Shown: piece after piece, positions 23,961 to 35,762 of the stretch | How the letters are laid out: every line of letters starts with the position of its first letter | Position numbering within the stretch: the stretch's first letter is position 1 | NCBI GenBank assembly: GCA_964034945.1 | Contig: OZ035960.1 | Coordinates: forward strand, 10,420,457 to 10,484,456 | Length of the DNA stretch: 64,000 bases | DNA from: Chrysopilus asiliformis | Taxonomy: Eukaryota > Arthropoda > Insecta > Diptera > Rhagionidae | Reading direction: 5' to 3' | Notes under the pieces: generated by a model | What the model was told of the DNA's origin: nothing | The model's database searches: none | What the model saw: the letters and a program-made list of their open reading frames with translations, nothing else | Made by a program: the position numbers and the translations under genes

Positions 23961-24885
23961 GTCGTTAACAAACTCATTTGTGGAAGAGACATCTTACATA
24001 TTTAATCGAAAGACTATATTCTACTAGCATTTTTGTTTTTGGCACTTATTTGCCACGATATAAGATACCCTTTTGGTGGCAGATACGTGCCATACACCAA
24101 CAATCCTGGATGAGTAACTTTTTTTCTTTAGGAAAGTGAAAAAAGGAAATGCTAAAGTCTATTATTACCAAATTGTTTGCGTCAACTCCCTCGCAGACTC
24201 CAATTGTAATATTTTCATATTATCGTGTTATTATTCCGCTTTAATTCCTCAATAATATAAATTTAGCAATAATTTTTTATTTAAGAGATTTTTATTTTAA
24301 GTACCTTCTGTGAATTCTCAGAATTAGGAAACTTTCCAAAACCATTTCAAATCAAGATAATCCAAGTTTTTTTTCGTGTTTATCTGCGTGTCGGTATGCT
24401 AGAAAAAAAGTAAACCACTGACACTAATACGAATAGTATTTTAAAATGTTTGTTGATCCGTTCAACGTCATACGATAATAGAAAATGAAAACTTTTCAAC
24501 TTTAAGCTAATCATGAAAAAAAAAAATGAAAACCTCAAAAAGTTTTTAAGTTTCGTACCAACCCTCTCGTTTCGGATCATAGAGATTACAAGTGAACATT
24601 AAATCCTATATACTTGCTGGCAGAAATGGGGACCTCATTGTGTTTATATCCCTGAACCTATCTTCTTAGACACGCAATGAAAATTCACTTGAAATCCAAA
24701 ACTTCCCATATCATATATAAATATGGTTGCTATCGTATTTGTATGCCATCTCCAGCGCCCGATTCCCCAAAAAAATCTACTCCTACTCCTGTTAACCATT
24801 GCAAAACTTATTCGCATTATTTTCATCCTGTTCTTTGAAGGATTCCAACCCAAAAATTGAACTTTGTTATGTGTACATCAACCTA

Positions 24886-25256
24886 CACAGTAAATATTTT
24901 TCTAGTTAAATTGAAAGTAATTTTTCAAGCATTTGAAGGGGGTTGGTAGCATTTTGTTCTTGTTTTTATTTTTAAAACTAATTAATTTTGACAAATTTAC
25001 TGGGATGAAACAGTAAAATATCAGAATCAGATAGAATTTTTATGGAAAATGGGAATAATATAAAATACTGGGACGAAGAAATCATTTTCAGCAAAAACGT
25101 ACTGAATTTTTAGTAAAATTTACTGTGTTTCAGTAAATTTTACAGTCGTTCAGTAAAATTTACTTTAAAAAAAGAATATTTACTGTTTTCCCCACTAAAA
25201 TCGCTGTAAAATGTCGCTGGGAAATTTAGTGGAAAAAGGGCGACTGTTTTAGAGTG
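24886..25256. mobile_element. TA-flanked MITE rich in CAGTAAAATTTACTG motifs
   Basis: The ends read CACAGTAAATA and, reverse-complemented, CACTCTAAAACAG, each directly flanked by TA (24884-24885 and 25257-25258). The inside has repeated palindromic motifs such as AGTAAAATTTACT and TCAGTAAATTTTACAG. The size and TA site fit a mariner-type miniature element, although the terminal repeats are imperfect. Confidence 0.6.
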
Positions 25257-25258
25257 TA

Positions 25259-28200
25259 GCGTAGAGTAGGCCTATAGATAGAGCTCAATGTTTTTACCGT
25301 TCATCTGAAAATTCCATACTGCTGTTATCTTTTAGTTCGTTTTTCCTTTGCAATCCTCTAACCATAAAGAGCCTATCCCCAGCACCAGAATTCGATTTGT
25401 TTCCTGACTACTTTCTCAACCCCCCTTGAAAACTTTCCTCCGTTTTGAGGATGTACCCAGCTCTGTATGACTTTGCTCCAGAGACATTTTGCAGTGTGGC
25501 AAAAATGGAACTCTAAAACTCGTCGTGTTTAAAAGCGGAAAGTTTTTGGAGGGATGGTGGTAAATGGCTAATGGTTGGAGTGTAAAATGGATGAAGGTAA
25601 ATGGAGACCATTCCGAAAGTTTGTTTTGTTGCCCTGGCGAGAAAGGCAGAATGTATAAAGGAAAACAAACAAAAGCCCAGAAAACTTTCACTTTCAACTT
25701 ATGTAATCCTTCCTTTCCACCCAAAGCTTATTTCTTAGCTATATGAATAAGCTTTGCACATAAACACTATAACTGAATGCGATATGAAGTATTGAAGTGG
25801 CACCATAGCACAACATAAGTATGGTATCAACAGTATAGTGGATTATGTTAAAATGAGCTTAAAGTGATGAACGAATACAATTTTTTTTCCTCCATCTTCA
25901 CTTTTTTCCGGTATATACTGTGGTATTTTTTTTTAACACACTTTGAGGATAAAAGAAAATCATTTTAAGAGCATGACTCTTTACTAGGATATTAGATTTT
26001 AAAATATTTGTTCTGGATACTGATCTAAATCTACACCCTAGCATTATTTAGCCCCTTGTTGGCAGTTTTTTTTTTTGAAAATGAGCTCAAGTCAAATTTG
26101 ATATAAACTTGAAATGGAAGTTTTCAGCATAGGAAATGTTCAACGTTGTCTCATAAACAACCAAAAAATATGTACATTATTCGCTGTCAGTCACGTACTA
26201 TGGCCATTTAGTGAACCTATCCGTTTACGTATAATCGCAAATTTCATATACCGAATGGCTACACCGACAAAAGACCTAATTCTCATTCATCGTTAAATGG
26301 CCAACCAACAGATTCTTATCTCAATTGTCTTTAAATTTACTTATTCATGTAAGTATTATAGTTTTTATCAAGTTATGTGATTTAAACTAATAGTAGACTC
26401 CACCTACCAAGCATAATTCTTAGGTAAAATCCTCTTGCCGTAATGTTGGCCAATGCGTACTTACTCTCTAATAGATAATCTTCAAGTACCATCAAGGACG
26501 ATCATTCTTAACCTGATGCTATATATCCCCTTAGGCAAAGTCATTAACGCATAGAAAATGAACTTAAAAATTGAATTCTCCATTGCGCAGTTGCTATAAT
26601 TACTAAAAAGTATCAATATACAATCTTTTAAGATGATTATACACCCTTAGTGGTGGGTATAAGGTAAAACCTTACCAACATCCTACATCAAATGCGAGGG
26701 AATAAGGCGTGAGTTACATAGAATATAGATGGTATTTTTAAGGTAGACACGTCAAATAATATTGTAATACAAGAAACACTTTTGTCGATGCTTAGAAGAA
26801 AATTCGTACGAAATTTTCCTTATAACCAACACCGCACCGCCCATATTTCAAATGGGTTCGCCTCACCGAAAATTCATCCATCCTCAACCATCATCGAAAT
26901 CTTCGCCTTGACAGGATTTTTAGCTCCATCCTGTTCAGTTTTCAAGGAAGAAAGCATTTGAAAATATTTAGCATTACCTCTACTATACTTTACTACTAAT
27001 ATACATTTTACCTCATCTTGGCAACCAGTCATTTCCCGATTCCATCATTTATGAAGCATTCAGCGATGCCAAAGAACTCATTAGCGTAACCATCCCAGGA
27101 GCATACCGACCGACAAACCTTCCTTCATCTTCTTCATTGCCACCACGCACCGAGAAAAAAACCCCTTTTTTGTGCCAGCTCAAGGTTCTTGCGTAACCCT
27201 AAGCTTTTCGGGTGATTTTGGCCCTCCTGCCGATGTTAGATTTTAGAAAACGATGAAAAAATGTGTTTTCTATGAAATAAACGAACGAAAGAGCGAAACT
27301 AACTATGCTGTCGTTCAACATCGCCCTATATACATCTAATATATGCACCCAAAATGAACCCATCACCAGCACCATCCAAAGATTTCAAAGTGAACCACCA
27401 CACACCCCCATCTCATCATCCCTTTAATTCCATCACCGATATTTCTCTTTTAATCGGAATAAACAAAAACAAAGTGAAATTAATTTAGGATCCTTTCAGT
27501 TGATTGAAATTTTGCGTAAAATTTAATTTCAGTTGTCATTTCTCCTCACAACGGGCTGAAGGGGCGAAATAAAAGGCATTTTCTGATGGTATTTAAGGAA
27601 AATTTCTAAAACATTCGAATGTTTTTGATGGCATACATGATGAGTTTTAATATCAAATAACGTTTTTGATATCGACAAAATCTGGTTTGAGCTCAAAAAA
27701 AAATATTTATTTACGCTAGAAATATTACCCTATATACTCAATTAAATACCACTAATGTACAGATTTTCAATTTCATTTCTATGGATTTACTTTGGCACAA
27801 GCAAAATTTAAAACATTATTCGGGACGGAAAATATTTTGTGTGGTTTCTCAAAGTTTTTTTCTTTCGGAAAAAGTTTTCCTCACTTTAATTAATGGAAAT
27901 CACATGAAAAAATTGAGTGCCGGTTTTGAGGGCCGGTTTTCAACAAATTTTTATGGTAATTTAATTTTGAAAGAAAATGTGAATTGTTTTAATAAATTTT
28001 TAAAGCAATTCTATGAACAAGGTCAGAAAAGTTTCCAAGAGATGGATGAGAGGGTTTTGTAGAGATTTGCTAAAGGAGGTAAATCCAGGGAGCTAAGTCT
28101 GAACAATAAAGTGGATGCGGCTAAACTATCAGAATTTCTTCATCTTTTTTTTTGACGTTGCAACCGATTTATGATAATGGCTTGCCTCAATGCTTTTTTT

Positions 28201-29653
28201 GCCAGAATTCACGGTCGCGTGCTGATGTCACTCCAATTTTGCATCCTAAATGATTTAACTTTTGATGCTTGTGAATAACGAAAATGTATTATAGATTCCC
28301 TGTATCTGGCTTTCATGAACACTGGGTCGAAATTTTATTGCTGTAATTTAACTTAATTGAAATTGTTTTTGTGCACCAAAGCATTTTTCGTAAACGTGCA
28401 ACACGTTTTTCTAATGAGCAGCAGCTCCAGATCTAACGGTAGAAAATGCAAAAGACGATTTTAATGTTGTGAAGAATAAAAGATTCAAAAAAATACCCGT
28501 TAAAAAGGTACGTAGAAAAGCAAAAAAAAACGAAATAAATAAATAAACGTGGTTGGGGCAAAATCCAACGATGTAAGGAAGGCTATGTGTATGCATGAGA
28601 GCTTCAAACACGCATAAATATAAAAAAAAATCACACGGCCTATTATGCTATTATCATAAACACGCGGTGCAAGAGCAAAGTATGTCGTAAGTACCTTTAT
28701 CTAACCTTTTCTTTTTGAAAATTTCATACGCTGGAATACAGAGGGGCAAGACGTTGACAGTATCTTTGGTATCTAACGCAATTTGAGCATAGTCTGAATC
28801 TGACGGTACTCGAATAATGCACAAATGTATTACATAGGGGGCACGCACAAAGGCACGAATGACGAATGTGCACATTAAACATAAAGCCGAAAACCGAAAC
28901 CGAAAAACGCACCGGGCGAAACATTCAGAACAAAAGAGTTAAAAACTCAGTCGCGTTACGTTCAATAAGTATGTGTGAATATGTTATGCTAGATGCAGGT
29001 AATCGTAATATAGTAATAGCAAATATCACCTATGACTGGATCAAGGAATCTACATACGAATGTACATCGATATGTGAACCTATAGAAGACGACATAGAAA
29101 ATTTTGTGCGCACGCATTTTTGAATCGCATTGAAAATGTAAACACGCATTTAACGCACGCTGTTATGCGCGTACAAGGCCACAAAAAAGCGCATATGGTC
29201 TTTGCTAGTTGGAGGTTAATTGCGACGCGAAGGTATTCTCATTGGGTTTTCTCATAGGTGAATGAATAACTGAGAAAAAAAATTACAAATCAAGAAAAAA
29301 TGTGTATTTGGAAGAGTTTGAATCCATCTTCATATTATCGCGCAATAGAAACACAATTTGAGGAAGTAAATCGCGTATGTGTGTAAAGTTGAAGATCAAA
29401 CATTGTGCAATCGTGTACTATTCAAATTTGAATATTGTAATATTGCGCAAAAGTTTTCTGCATGCAATTGTTTCAAGCAAAATCGTATTCTTATTATTTT
29501 TGACATCTATTTTTTTTAAAAAAAATACAAATGTCGGAATGTGATTGGGATTTTTGGATTAAAATAAGTTTGCTTTCAAAATTCAGAGCAAGAAAAATTA
29601 GAAAAAATATTAGTTTTGATCAACACAAAATTTTCCTCTGCTCTGCGAGATGC
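25259..29653. other. Noncoding DNA without recognised genes
   Basis: The frames are short. A 93-codon frame at 27781-28062 has no recognised motif. GATGCAG|GTAATC near 28997 resembles an acceptor/donor junction but lacks a pyrimidine tract. No structured repeat was found. Confidence 0.45.
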
Positions 29654-29785
29654 ATGGACAGGACATCTTCATAATTTTACCTGAAACGGATTTCGTACTG
29701 ATCAGAAATTTTCTATCTGCTCCCGTTCTCAAATCGGTCTACGTCATGAATACAGTACTTTCCCTCTATAGAAGTAGAAAGTAAA
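29654..29785 (-). mobile_element. Family B repeat fragment, copy B3 (inverted)
   Basis: It matches the right part of 16160-16497: AAACGGATTTCGTACTGATC, GAAATTTTCT, GTCATGAATACAGTACTTTCC. Only the terminal 130 bp or so is kept; the GTCY core is missing. Confidence 0.65.
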
Positions 29786-29919
29786 AAATTGAAATTTATT
29801 TAAAAAGAGCTGTTTTAACAGTATCCAATGACTCCACAGTTTGAAATCGGTGTTAATTAAAATTTGGTAACAACTGTGGTAGTAGAAGACGACGCTAAAG
29901 CCCAATAAAGCTAAAGCCC

Positions 29920-30016
29920 AATTACGATTAAGCTTCCTCGACCAATGAGATCAAAGCTTTTATTTTCCTAACGTTGAAAGCTTTGATCTCATTGTCGAGA
30001 AGCTTCAATCGTAATT
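29920..30016. ncRNA. 97-nt hairpin resembling a microRNA precursor
   Basis: The two arms pair over about 40 bp: 5' AATTACGATT...AAGCTTC...AATGAGATCAAAGCTTT and its complement on the 3' side, with only three single-base bulges and a loop of about 16 bases (about 29961-29976). Length and shape suit a pre-miRNA on either strand, but the stem is nearly perfect and could equally be a small foldback element. No known seed is recognised. It is followed directly by a 12-bp tandem repeat. Confidence 0.35.
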
Positions 30017-30040
30017 GCAATCGTAATTGCAATCGTAATT
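30005..30040 (+). repeat. Tandem AATCGTAATTGC repeat
   Basis: The 12-base unit AATCGTAATTGC is repeated about 2.8 times, beginning inside the 3' arm of the hairpin at 29920-30016. Confidence 0.85.
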
Positions 30041-31541
30041 GTAGTGGTTAGTCTGAATTGGCCTTAAGGAAGCTTGAATGAAACGGAACAAGAAACTTGG
30101 TATACAGAAACAAAACATACGAGTATATTGGACCGAAAATTATAAAACGCAATTCGAGAAAAAATAAGTGATAAAAATGCGCCGCAGGCGAAATTTTGTA
30201 TACAGAATGCAAAGCAATGATTTTAATCAAAAGCAACACAGTTTAATGCGAAAAGTAACTCCATTTTTTATAACTTTTCACATTTTTTATACTAAATTTT
30301 GTCCCGGAATATTCAATTTAAAATGACAACTTATTAAACAAACTTCGGCTATAATCTATATTTCTTTTCGCCTGCGGCGTATTTTTCTTTAAATTCATTT
30401 TCACATAAATAAAGTTAACTGAAAATGTGAAAAATACACGTTAAATATATTGAAGAATATTTTCATTGTGTTCAATATATTGATCCTGTAAGGACTATAA
30501 AAGCGAGCCATATGATGTTGAATACCCTTCTATATATTGAAGCAAAAAAATATTCACCTAAGGCTCACAATCCATGTAAAATGAGTAGATTCAGGGCTTC
30601 ACAAACCTGAAATTCTCTTCACGTGAAACAGAAAATGTTTATAACTGCGATTCCATTAACATTACCCACTGACACCAATCAGAAAAAATATTAAAGTATT
30701 TCCACAAGGTATCGAAATGCTGGGAACATCAAATTTAGAGAAAACTTTCATTGAAAATTCAGATTTACATTAAATGGTAAAAAGTGTCCATGTCAGTACA
30801 ATAGTTGCTCAATATTGCCGAAACTATTAGCGCTATTATTAAGTGCAACATATACTCGGTATGTACCAGACTCGTACATTATACAATAACACTTCCACTG
30901 GAAAGCTCTGAGAAATTGGCCCTTCCACAAATCATGTGTTTAACGATTTCGTAAAATCAAATGCTAAATATACTTGACCCAAAAAACACATTTTACACCA
31001 TAGGAAAAAAAAAACACAGTAAGTGCATTTTGGTTAACTGAACTGAACTATCCGTAAATGCTATGCCTAATAGAAATTTAATGTTTACGGCTCAAAATTA
31101 CTGCGGATCTTGCATATTTAACACCTGGATTTTCGGTGTTCAACAGTTTCGGGCTGGGGGACCTTGACTTTAGAGGTTAGACGACTGAAAAAAAATGTTG
31201 CTGCTCTATGCACCGCCGTCTAACAAATAACGACATTTCGTAGATTCACATATGACGATTGTGCAATATGCGATACGGAAAGCGTACTGAATATCTAACG
31301 TACTTGTATCTGAAATTCAATTCTAAAGTGCTTAACCGACTGCTGCCAAATGTATACGAGATGCGCATAATGCAAGCGGGGGGATCTCCCCCAGAAAATC
31401 GAGTTTCATCATAGCAAATTGCCGGAATAAATTTGACAACAAAAAAAGAACCATATGTGCTATCATCATGCGCTTTCTGTACATTTTGACAAACACAAAA
31501 CAAAGCACATATGTGTGTAAGGGGGAAAAACACCTCATTCA
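30041..31541. other. Noncoding AT-rich DNA with two GC-rich motif copies
   Basis: No gene is recognised. The motif CGCCGCAGGCG is at 30180-30190 and its complement CGCCTGCGGCG is at 30369-30379, in opposite orientations about 190 bp apart. Confidence 0.5.
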
Positions 31542-31954
31542 CATATCGCACATGGTCCCGTAGACTGTAGTATCTCAAAATCGGCCATTTTGAGAAAAAC
31601 GCATTCAAAGTTTTCATTTCAAAATAATTGTTTATGAATAATTGTTTTTTCTGTTGTCTGTACAGTAATATTTCAATTTATTACTCTTTTGATAATAATT
31701 TACAGATCATTTGCTTTATTTTTTTTTTTTTTTTGCAATAATAAAAGATAGAGTTAGGTTTGTTTTCCACAAAATCAATTTAAATTTTAAAAAATGGGAA
31801 TTTAAAAAACCAAAAATAAATAAATTTTAGGACTACGTTTACATTTAAATTTGTTTTTCATTTGATTCAGTCAATTTTCCTTTACATAATGGAATAATTA
31901 CTCAAAAACACATTTTTTTGAGATACTACAGTCTACGGGACCATGTGCGATATG
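31542..31954. mobile_element. MITE with perfect 39-bp terminal inverted repeats
   Basis: Bases 31542-31580 (starting CATATCGCACATGGTCCCG) are the exact complement of 31916-31954. The 335-bp interior is AT-rich and noncoding. The perfect long inverted repeats suggest a young insertion or one kept uniform by conversion. No certain target duplication was found, so the superfamily is open. Confidence 0.85.
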
Positions 31955-32609
31955 CACTCCGTTTCGTTTGAATCAAAATGATTTGAATATATTATCCAAA
32001 ATTTGTTGTTTGTTGCGTAAATACGAGTTGCTGCAACAGTCATATGAAATTTTCGGATGTGCTTGATGGATCGGACGATGACAAAGTCATAATACAACAT
32101 TTTTGGCAGTCATAGCTCAGTGGTCGATTAAATGAAGAAATTAAAACAATTAGTGAGTTTGGCGGTCGATTCAAATGTTTCGATTTTCGGGGGGAATTGA
32201 ATAAAAATGCAAATTTACAAATTCGTTTTGTTTTCTTTGGTATTACAGTTGAACCTATAATTGAGAAACGGCAAATCCGTATTTGTGCACTTGAGATTAT
32301 TTAGGGTTTTGTCAGTTAAGGCCGTATCGAAAGGGGAGGGGAAGGCACGAAAAAGGGGCTGTAGCCGACGCCAACTCATCTGTGAAGCTTTAGTTTGACG
32401 GTACATTTGACCTTGGGCCAAAAATCTTTCGGTGCATTTGACCTTTGGCCAAAAATCTTTCGCCTGCGGCACAGTGTTTCTTTTGAATATTCCGTGTGGC
32501 GCATTTAATTATTAGTTTCTTGCTTGTAGGAATTTTTTTTTATATAAAAATTTTGCCTGCGGCGCTATTTCTGTGTGTTCCAAGGAAATAAATTATTCTC
32601 GTATTTTTT
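31955..32609. other. Noncoding DNA with two GC-rich motif copies
   Basis: No gene is seen. CGCCTGCGGC at 32461-32470 and GCCTGCGGCG at 32555-32564 are copies of the recurrent motif. A 15-base block GCATTTGACCTT / ACATTTGACCTT with GGCCAAAAATCTTTCG is repeated at about 32402-32463. Confidence 0.5.
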
Positions 32610-32812
32610 TCATCAACAAAACTAAAGACACAGGTTTCAACGACCAGACTCAAAAACCGTTTTGCGACCCATAATTTTAAGTGAATCTAAACTTCGTTCG
32701 CTCTTTTTCGTTACCCCCCCCCCCCCCCCCCCCCCTCCCCTACTGCGTCCCTCACCATCACTTGGCCGGAGCGAATGACGTGCCGCCTCAAAATGAGTCC
32801 TAATGTAAACAC
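32610..32812 (-). mobile_element. Partial copy of the 50866-51126 MITE with a poly(C) expansion
   Basis: It matches the reverse complement of 50866-51030 across CAGGTTTCAACGACCAGAC, AAGTGAATCTAAACTTCG and GACGTGCCGCCTCAAA. Only one end is kept. At 32714-32735 there are 22 consecutive C where the sister copy has a short CCCTCCCC-like segment, so the tract expanded here. Confidence 0.75.
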
Positions 32813-35079
32813 AGTCAATGAAAACACACTTTTATGGTGAACATTTCAGGGAAACGGAGTACACTTGGCCTGGAACTATGTAGCTCTTGATTTAAATCAT
32901 CGATCGCATCGCATTTTATTCGAAAAATTTCGCCTAATGACGCATATTTTTTGACTACTTGTCTCCGGATTTCATTTCCTGATATTCGCCTTAAAATGTA
33001 TTATGTCTTTGTTTTTTTTACCCGTATGGTGATTTTAATCCCTTCCTCGCACCAGAGTCTTATCGCGAATGGATACAAAATAAATATAATCATCTTAGCT
33101 AAAAGTTAAGCTTCATTCTTTTCGGTTTAAAAATCTCTAACTCGAATACCGAAACCATTTGACCGATTGAGCTGAAATTCTGGTCAATGTTTTCTGTAAA
33201 AAGTTTCCGGAAATTTTGGTTTATCTTTCAATCAATAGAAATATTTGAGTCATACTGTAAAGTCAAAATATACAGAAAAATCGTGGATATGCATATGTGG
33301 GTCAATTCGACACTATGAATAATAGTTCACGTTTTGATTTTGACCTTCGTAACGGTAGCAATAAACTGAATTTGCACCTTCTACACCAATTTCTAATAAA
33401 TACTCATTTATTGCCGGTGACGCATGATGTGGCTGCTGGCACATGCTCACATATTCAATGCACCATATCTTATTGTTTTTGTTACCTTGATGCCGTTTTG
33501 ACTTTTTCTTTCTAATATCTTTTTTTTTTTACATGAATATGAAGTGAAAAAAACAACAACTTGAAACGATTTTAAAATGAATAGCGATTGGGGGAAAAAA
33601 GTTATACCTTTCAGGGAAGGATCAGCTTTCTCAGCCGAGAGGCATTTCCGAAGCCGAATTCATGGAATTTCGGATGCAACAACAACCGCATTTCATTTGG
33701 ACTTATGGTGTGGCTGTTTGGGGTCTTAGAATATACCAACGAAAAAAAAAAACATAAGAATAAAAAATTTTGACATTGGAACGACTCTTTTGTATGCACT
33801 CGGCAAATAATACTCCTCCAATCGACTGATGAATGATGCCGAAAACTGAACTAAAACTGATCTGAAATGATCAGCAAAGGGGACAAGAAGGGGGATGTAG
33901 GCTTCATTCTAATGTTGCTCCAGAAATACACCTTTTGGGTATATGCACCGCATACAATTTTTAGAGGATGCGCTTTCCTGGAATTTGTCTAATCAAGAAT
34001 TTTATAATTTCATGTTACTTCAGCCCGCATCGCAAATGCGTCCAATTCGGGGCCATCAGTGTGGCTGGAGAGATAATACCGTTTCTTCCAGAAATTTCAA
34101 GATAAAAAAAAATAACCAATAAATGGATTTTTTCCCGAAATTTCTTAGTTTTGCTTTTCGGTTTGTTTCATTCACCCGAATTTGAAACTATGCATGAATG
34201 CATTTTGAATAATTTAATTATATTTTCTTTTTCTCATACACATTTCGCATACACATACAACATTTTAGTGTTTAAAGTGTTCGGTCGTGCTGGATCGGTA
34301 TTTATGATTTAGGGTTATACGTTTTATGCTAAATTTCTTCTTCTTCTCTTTCTAATCAAAAATCGTGAATTTAAGTCTGTTGACACAGTGAAATGCAATT
34401 CGCCGTTATAATCTAAGGGGTGCATACGTAATTATGTTCACTTCTTTACCCCTTTGTTTGTAAACGCCATTGGCCAAACAATTGAAATTCATTCAGCGAT
34501 ACGGAAAAATGGGTTGTAAAATGTTTCCTCAAACGAGAAGTGTTTTAGTTTTATTAACACCGGAGTCAAAATCTTGTATTTTATTATGAAAATCAATAAT
34601 TTTTAATGAATTTGAATGATATTTTTTTGAGATTCACAGAGTTTTCTATAATGTAGGTACTAGTTTTTTAGTAAATTTCTAGCGAGTTCCATAATTTTGC
34701 CAGAATCTGCAGAGACTTTTGTCTTAGGGGAGAGGAACTGCGATAGTATGAAGGTGGTATCGACTACCATAGAACAAAAAAGTAAAAAAGGAGTCGGGAG
34801 GGGGTTAGGTGTTCGAAACGGCGAAAATTAGCGTGAGGTATTTTTAAACTGTGTTTTCAGAAGTCTACTTTTGATAGGGTGACCAATTATCTCTAATTTG
34901 CCGGAACAGTTCCGCATTTAGATACGTTGTCCTGGCTTCCGGAAGATTGAATTTTTGTCCCGGATTATTCTATGTGTTATAAAATTATTAAAGCTTAATA
35001 ACGATCACAAAATATTCAAAACATACTCTGACCTTCAACCTCGGGCACATAAGTCTTTAAAAATTTCGCCTGTAGATCA
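32813..35079. other. Noncoding DNA upstream of the chinmo 5' UTR exon
   Basis: A left end of the A-family repeat (TTACCCGTATGGTGAT) lies at about 33018-33034, with a block near 33160 resembling the other repeat cores. The frames are short. The promoter of chinmo was not identified here. Confidence 0.4.
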
Positions 35080-35310
35080 GGGCACCAATCATGTATTCCG
35101 ACGCGTCTCTGTCTTTCGACTTCGACGCAGCTTTTAACTCTTGACTTCGCCATGCAGCTTGAAATTTCGCGGAATCGTCACTATGAATCGAAACGTGATT
35201 CTGACTGTCATTCCAAGAAATTTGAAGCTGCTGATATGGCGAAGTCAAGAGTTAAAAGTTGCGTCGAAGTCGACAGACAGAGACGCGTCGGAATACATGA
35301 TTGGTGCCCA
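35080..35310. repeat. Long inverted repeat just upstream of the chinmo exon
   Basis: The left arm, from GGGCACCAATCATGTATTCC through CTCTTGACTTCGCCAT, is matched in reverse complement by the right arm ending ACATGATTGGTGCCC. The arms extend about 95-105 bp with few mismatches around a short centre. RNA from this DNA would fold into one long hairpin. It may be a foldback MITE. It ends 178 bp before the acceptor of the 5' UTR exon. Confidence 0.8.
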
Positions 35311-35488
35311 GTTTTCAATATCGATGTTCTCACAATTTAAACTGTATTTTCAAAATCTCGAAAACTGAAATTCGTTGTCGCTTGGAATTGTATAGCCCCC
35401 AAAAAAGCACCACACTTTTTCATAATTTTAATTTTCAGAAATGATTTATCACAAGAAAAAACTAACAAAATTTTCTTTTTCATTACAG

Positions 35489-35644
35489 ATTCTGCAATAT
35501 CATCAGGAATACCTCAAAAAAGTACATCAGCCAAAATACTGAACTAAAAACTATTTTATAAGAACAGACTTAAATTAGTACAAAAAAAAAAGATTTCATC
35601 TATATTTAAGCAATATATCTTAATATTTGGCATAATTTTCAAAA
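35489..35644 (+). other. chinmo: 5' UTR part of the first coding exon of chinmo
   Basis: A good acceptor (TTTTCTTTTTCATTACAG, ending 35488) precedes this 156-nt A/T-rich leader, which contains no ATG in a strong context before the start at 35645. The acceptor implies at least one noncoding exon further upstream, which I could not locate. Confidence 0.65.
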
Positions 35645-35762
35645 ATGGATCCACAACAGCAATTCTGTTTAAAATGGAACAGCTATTCGTCAAATTTGGC
35701 TATGACATTCTCAAATCTGTTCAAATCAGAACTTTTGGCTGATGTAACATTGTCGTGTAATG
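35645..35762 (+). CDS. chinmo: chinmo coding exon 1 (start, BTB first half)
   Basis: It encodes residues 1-39 and one base of Gly40, from MDPQQQFCLKW to DVTLSCN. The donor is G|GTAAGT, close to full consensus. Read-through would add KCNTFFY... and reach a stop at 35909-35911, an obviously intronic tail. The ATG is the first codon matching the family N-terminus. Confidence 0.95.

Larger units (their letters stand above)
19408..24885. other. Noncoding AT-rich DNA with small duplications
   Basis: No gene is seen. It holds the two tandem duplications listed separately, a family Q copy, and a repeated 25-base block (GATGTGTGCATAGGGATATG...) at about 22264-22288 and 22728-22752. Around 22705-22765 two CCCCATTCGAAT motifs mimic a tRNA T-arm, but no tRNA can be folded around them. 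Confidence 0.45.
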
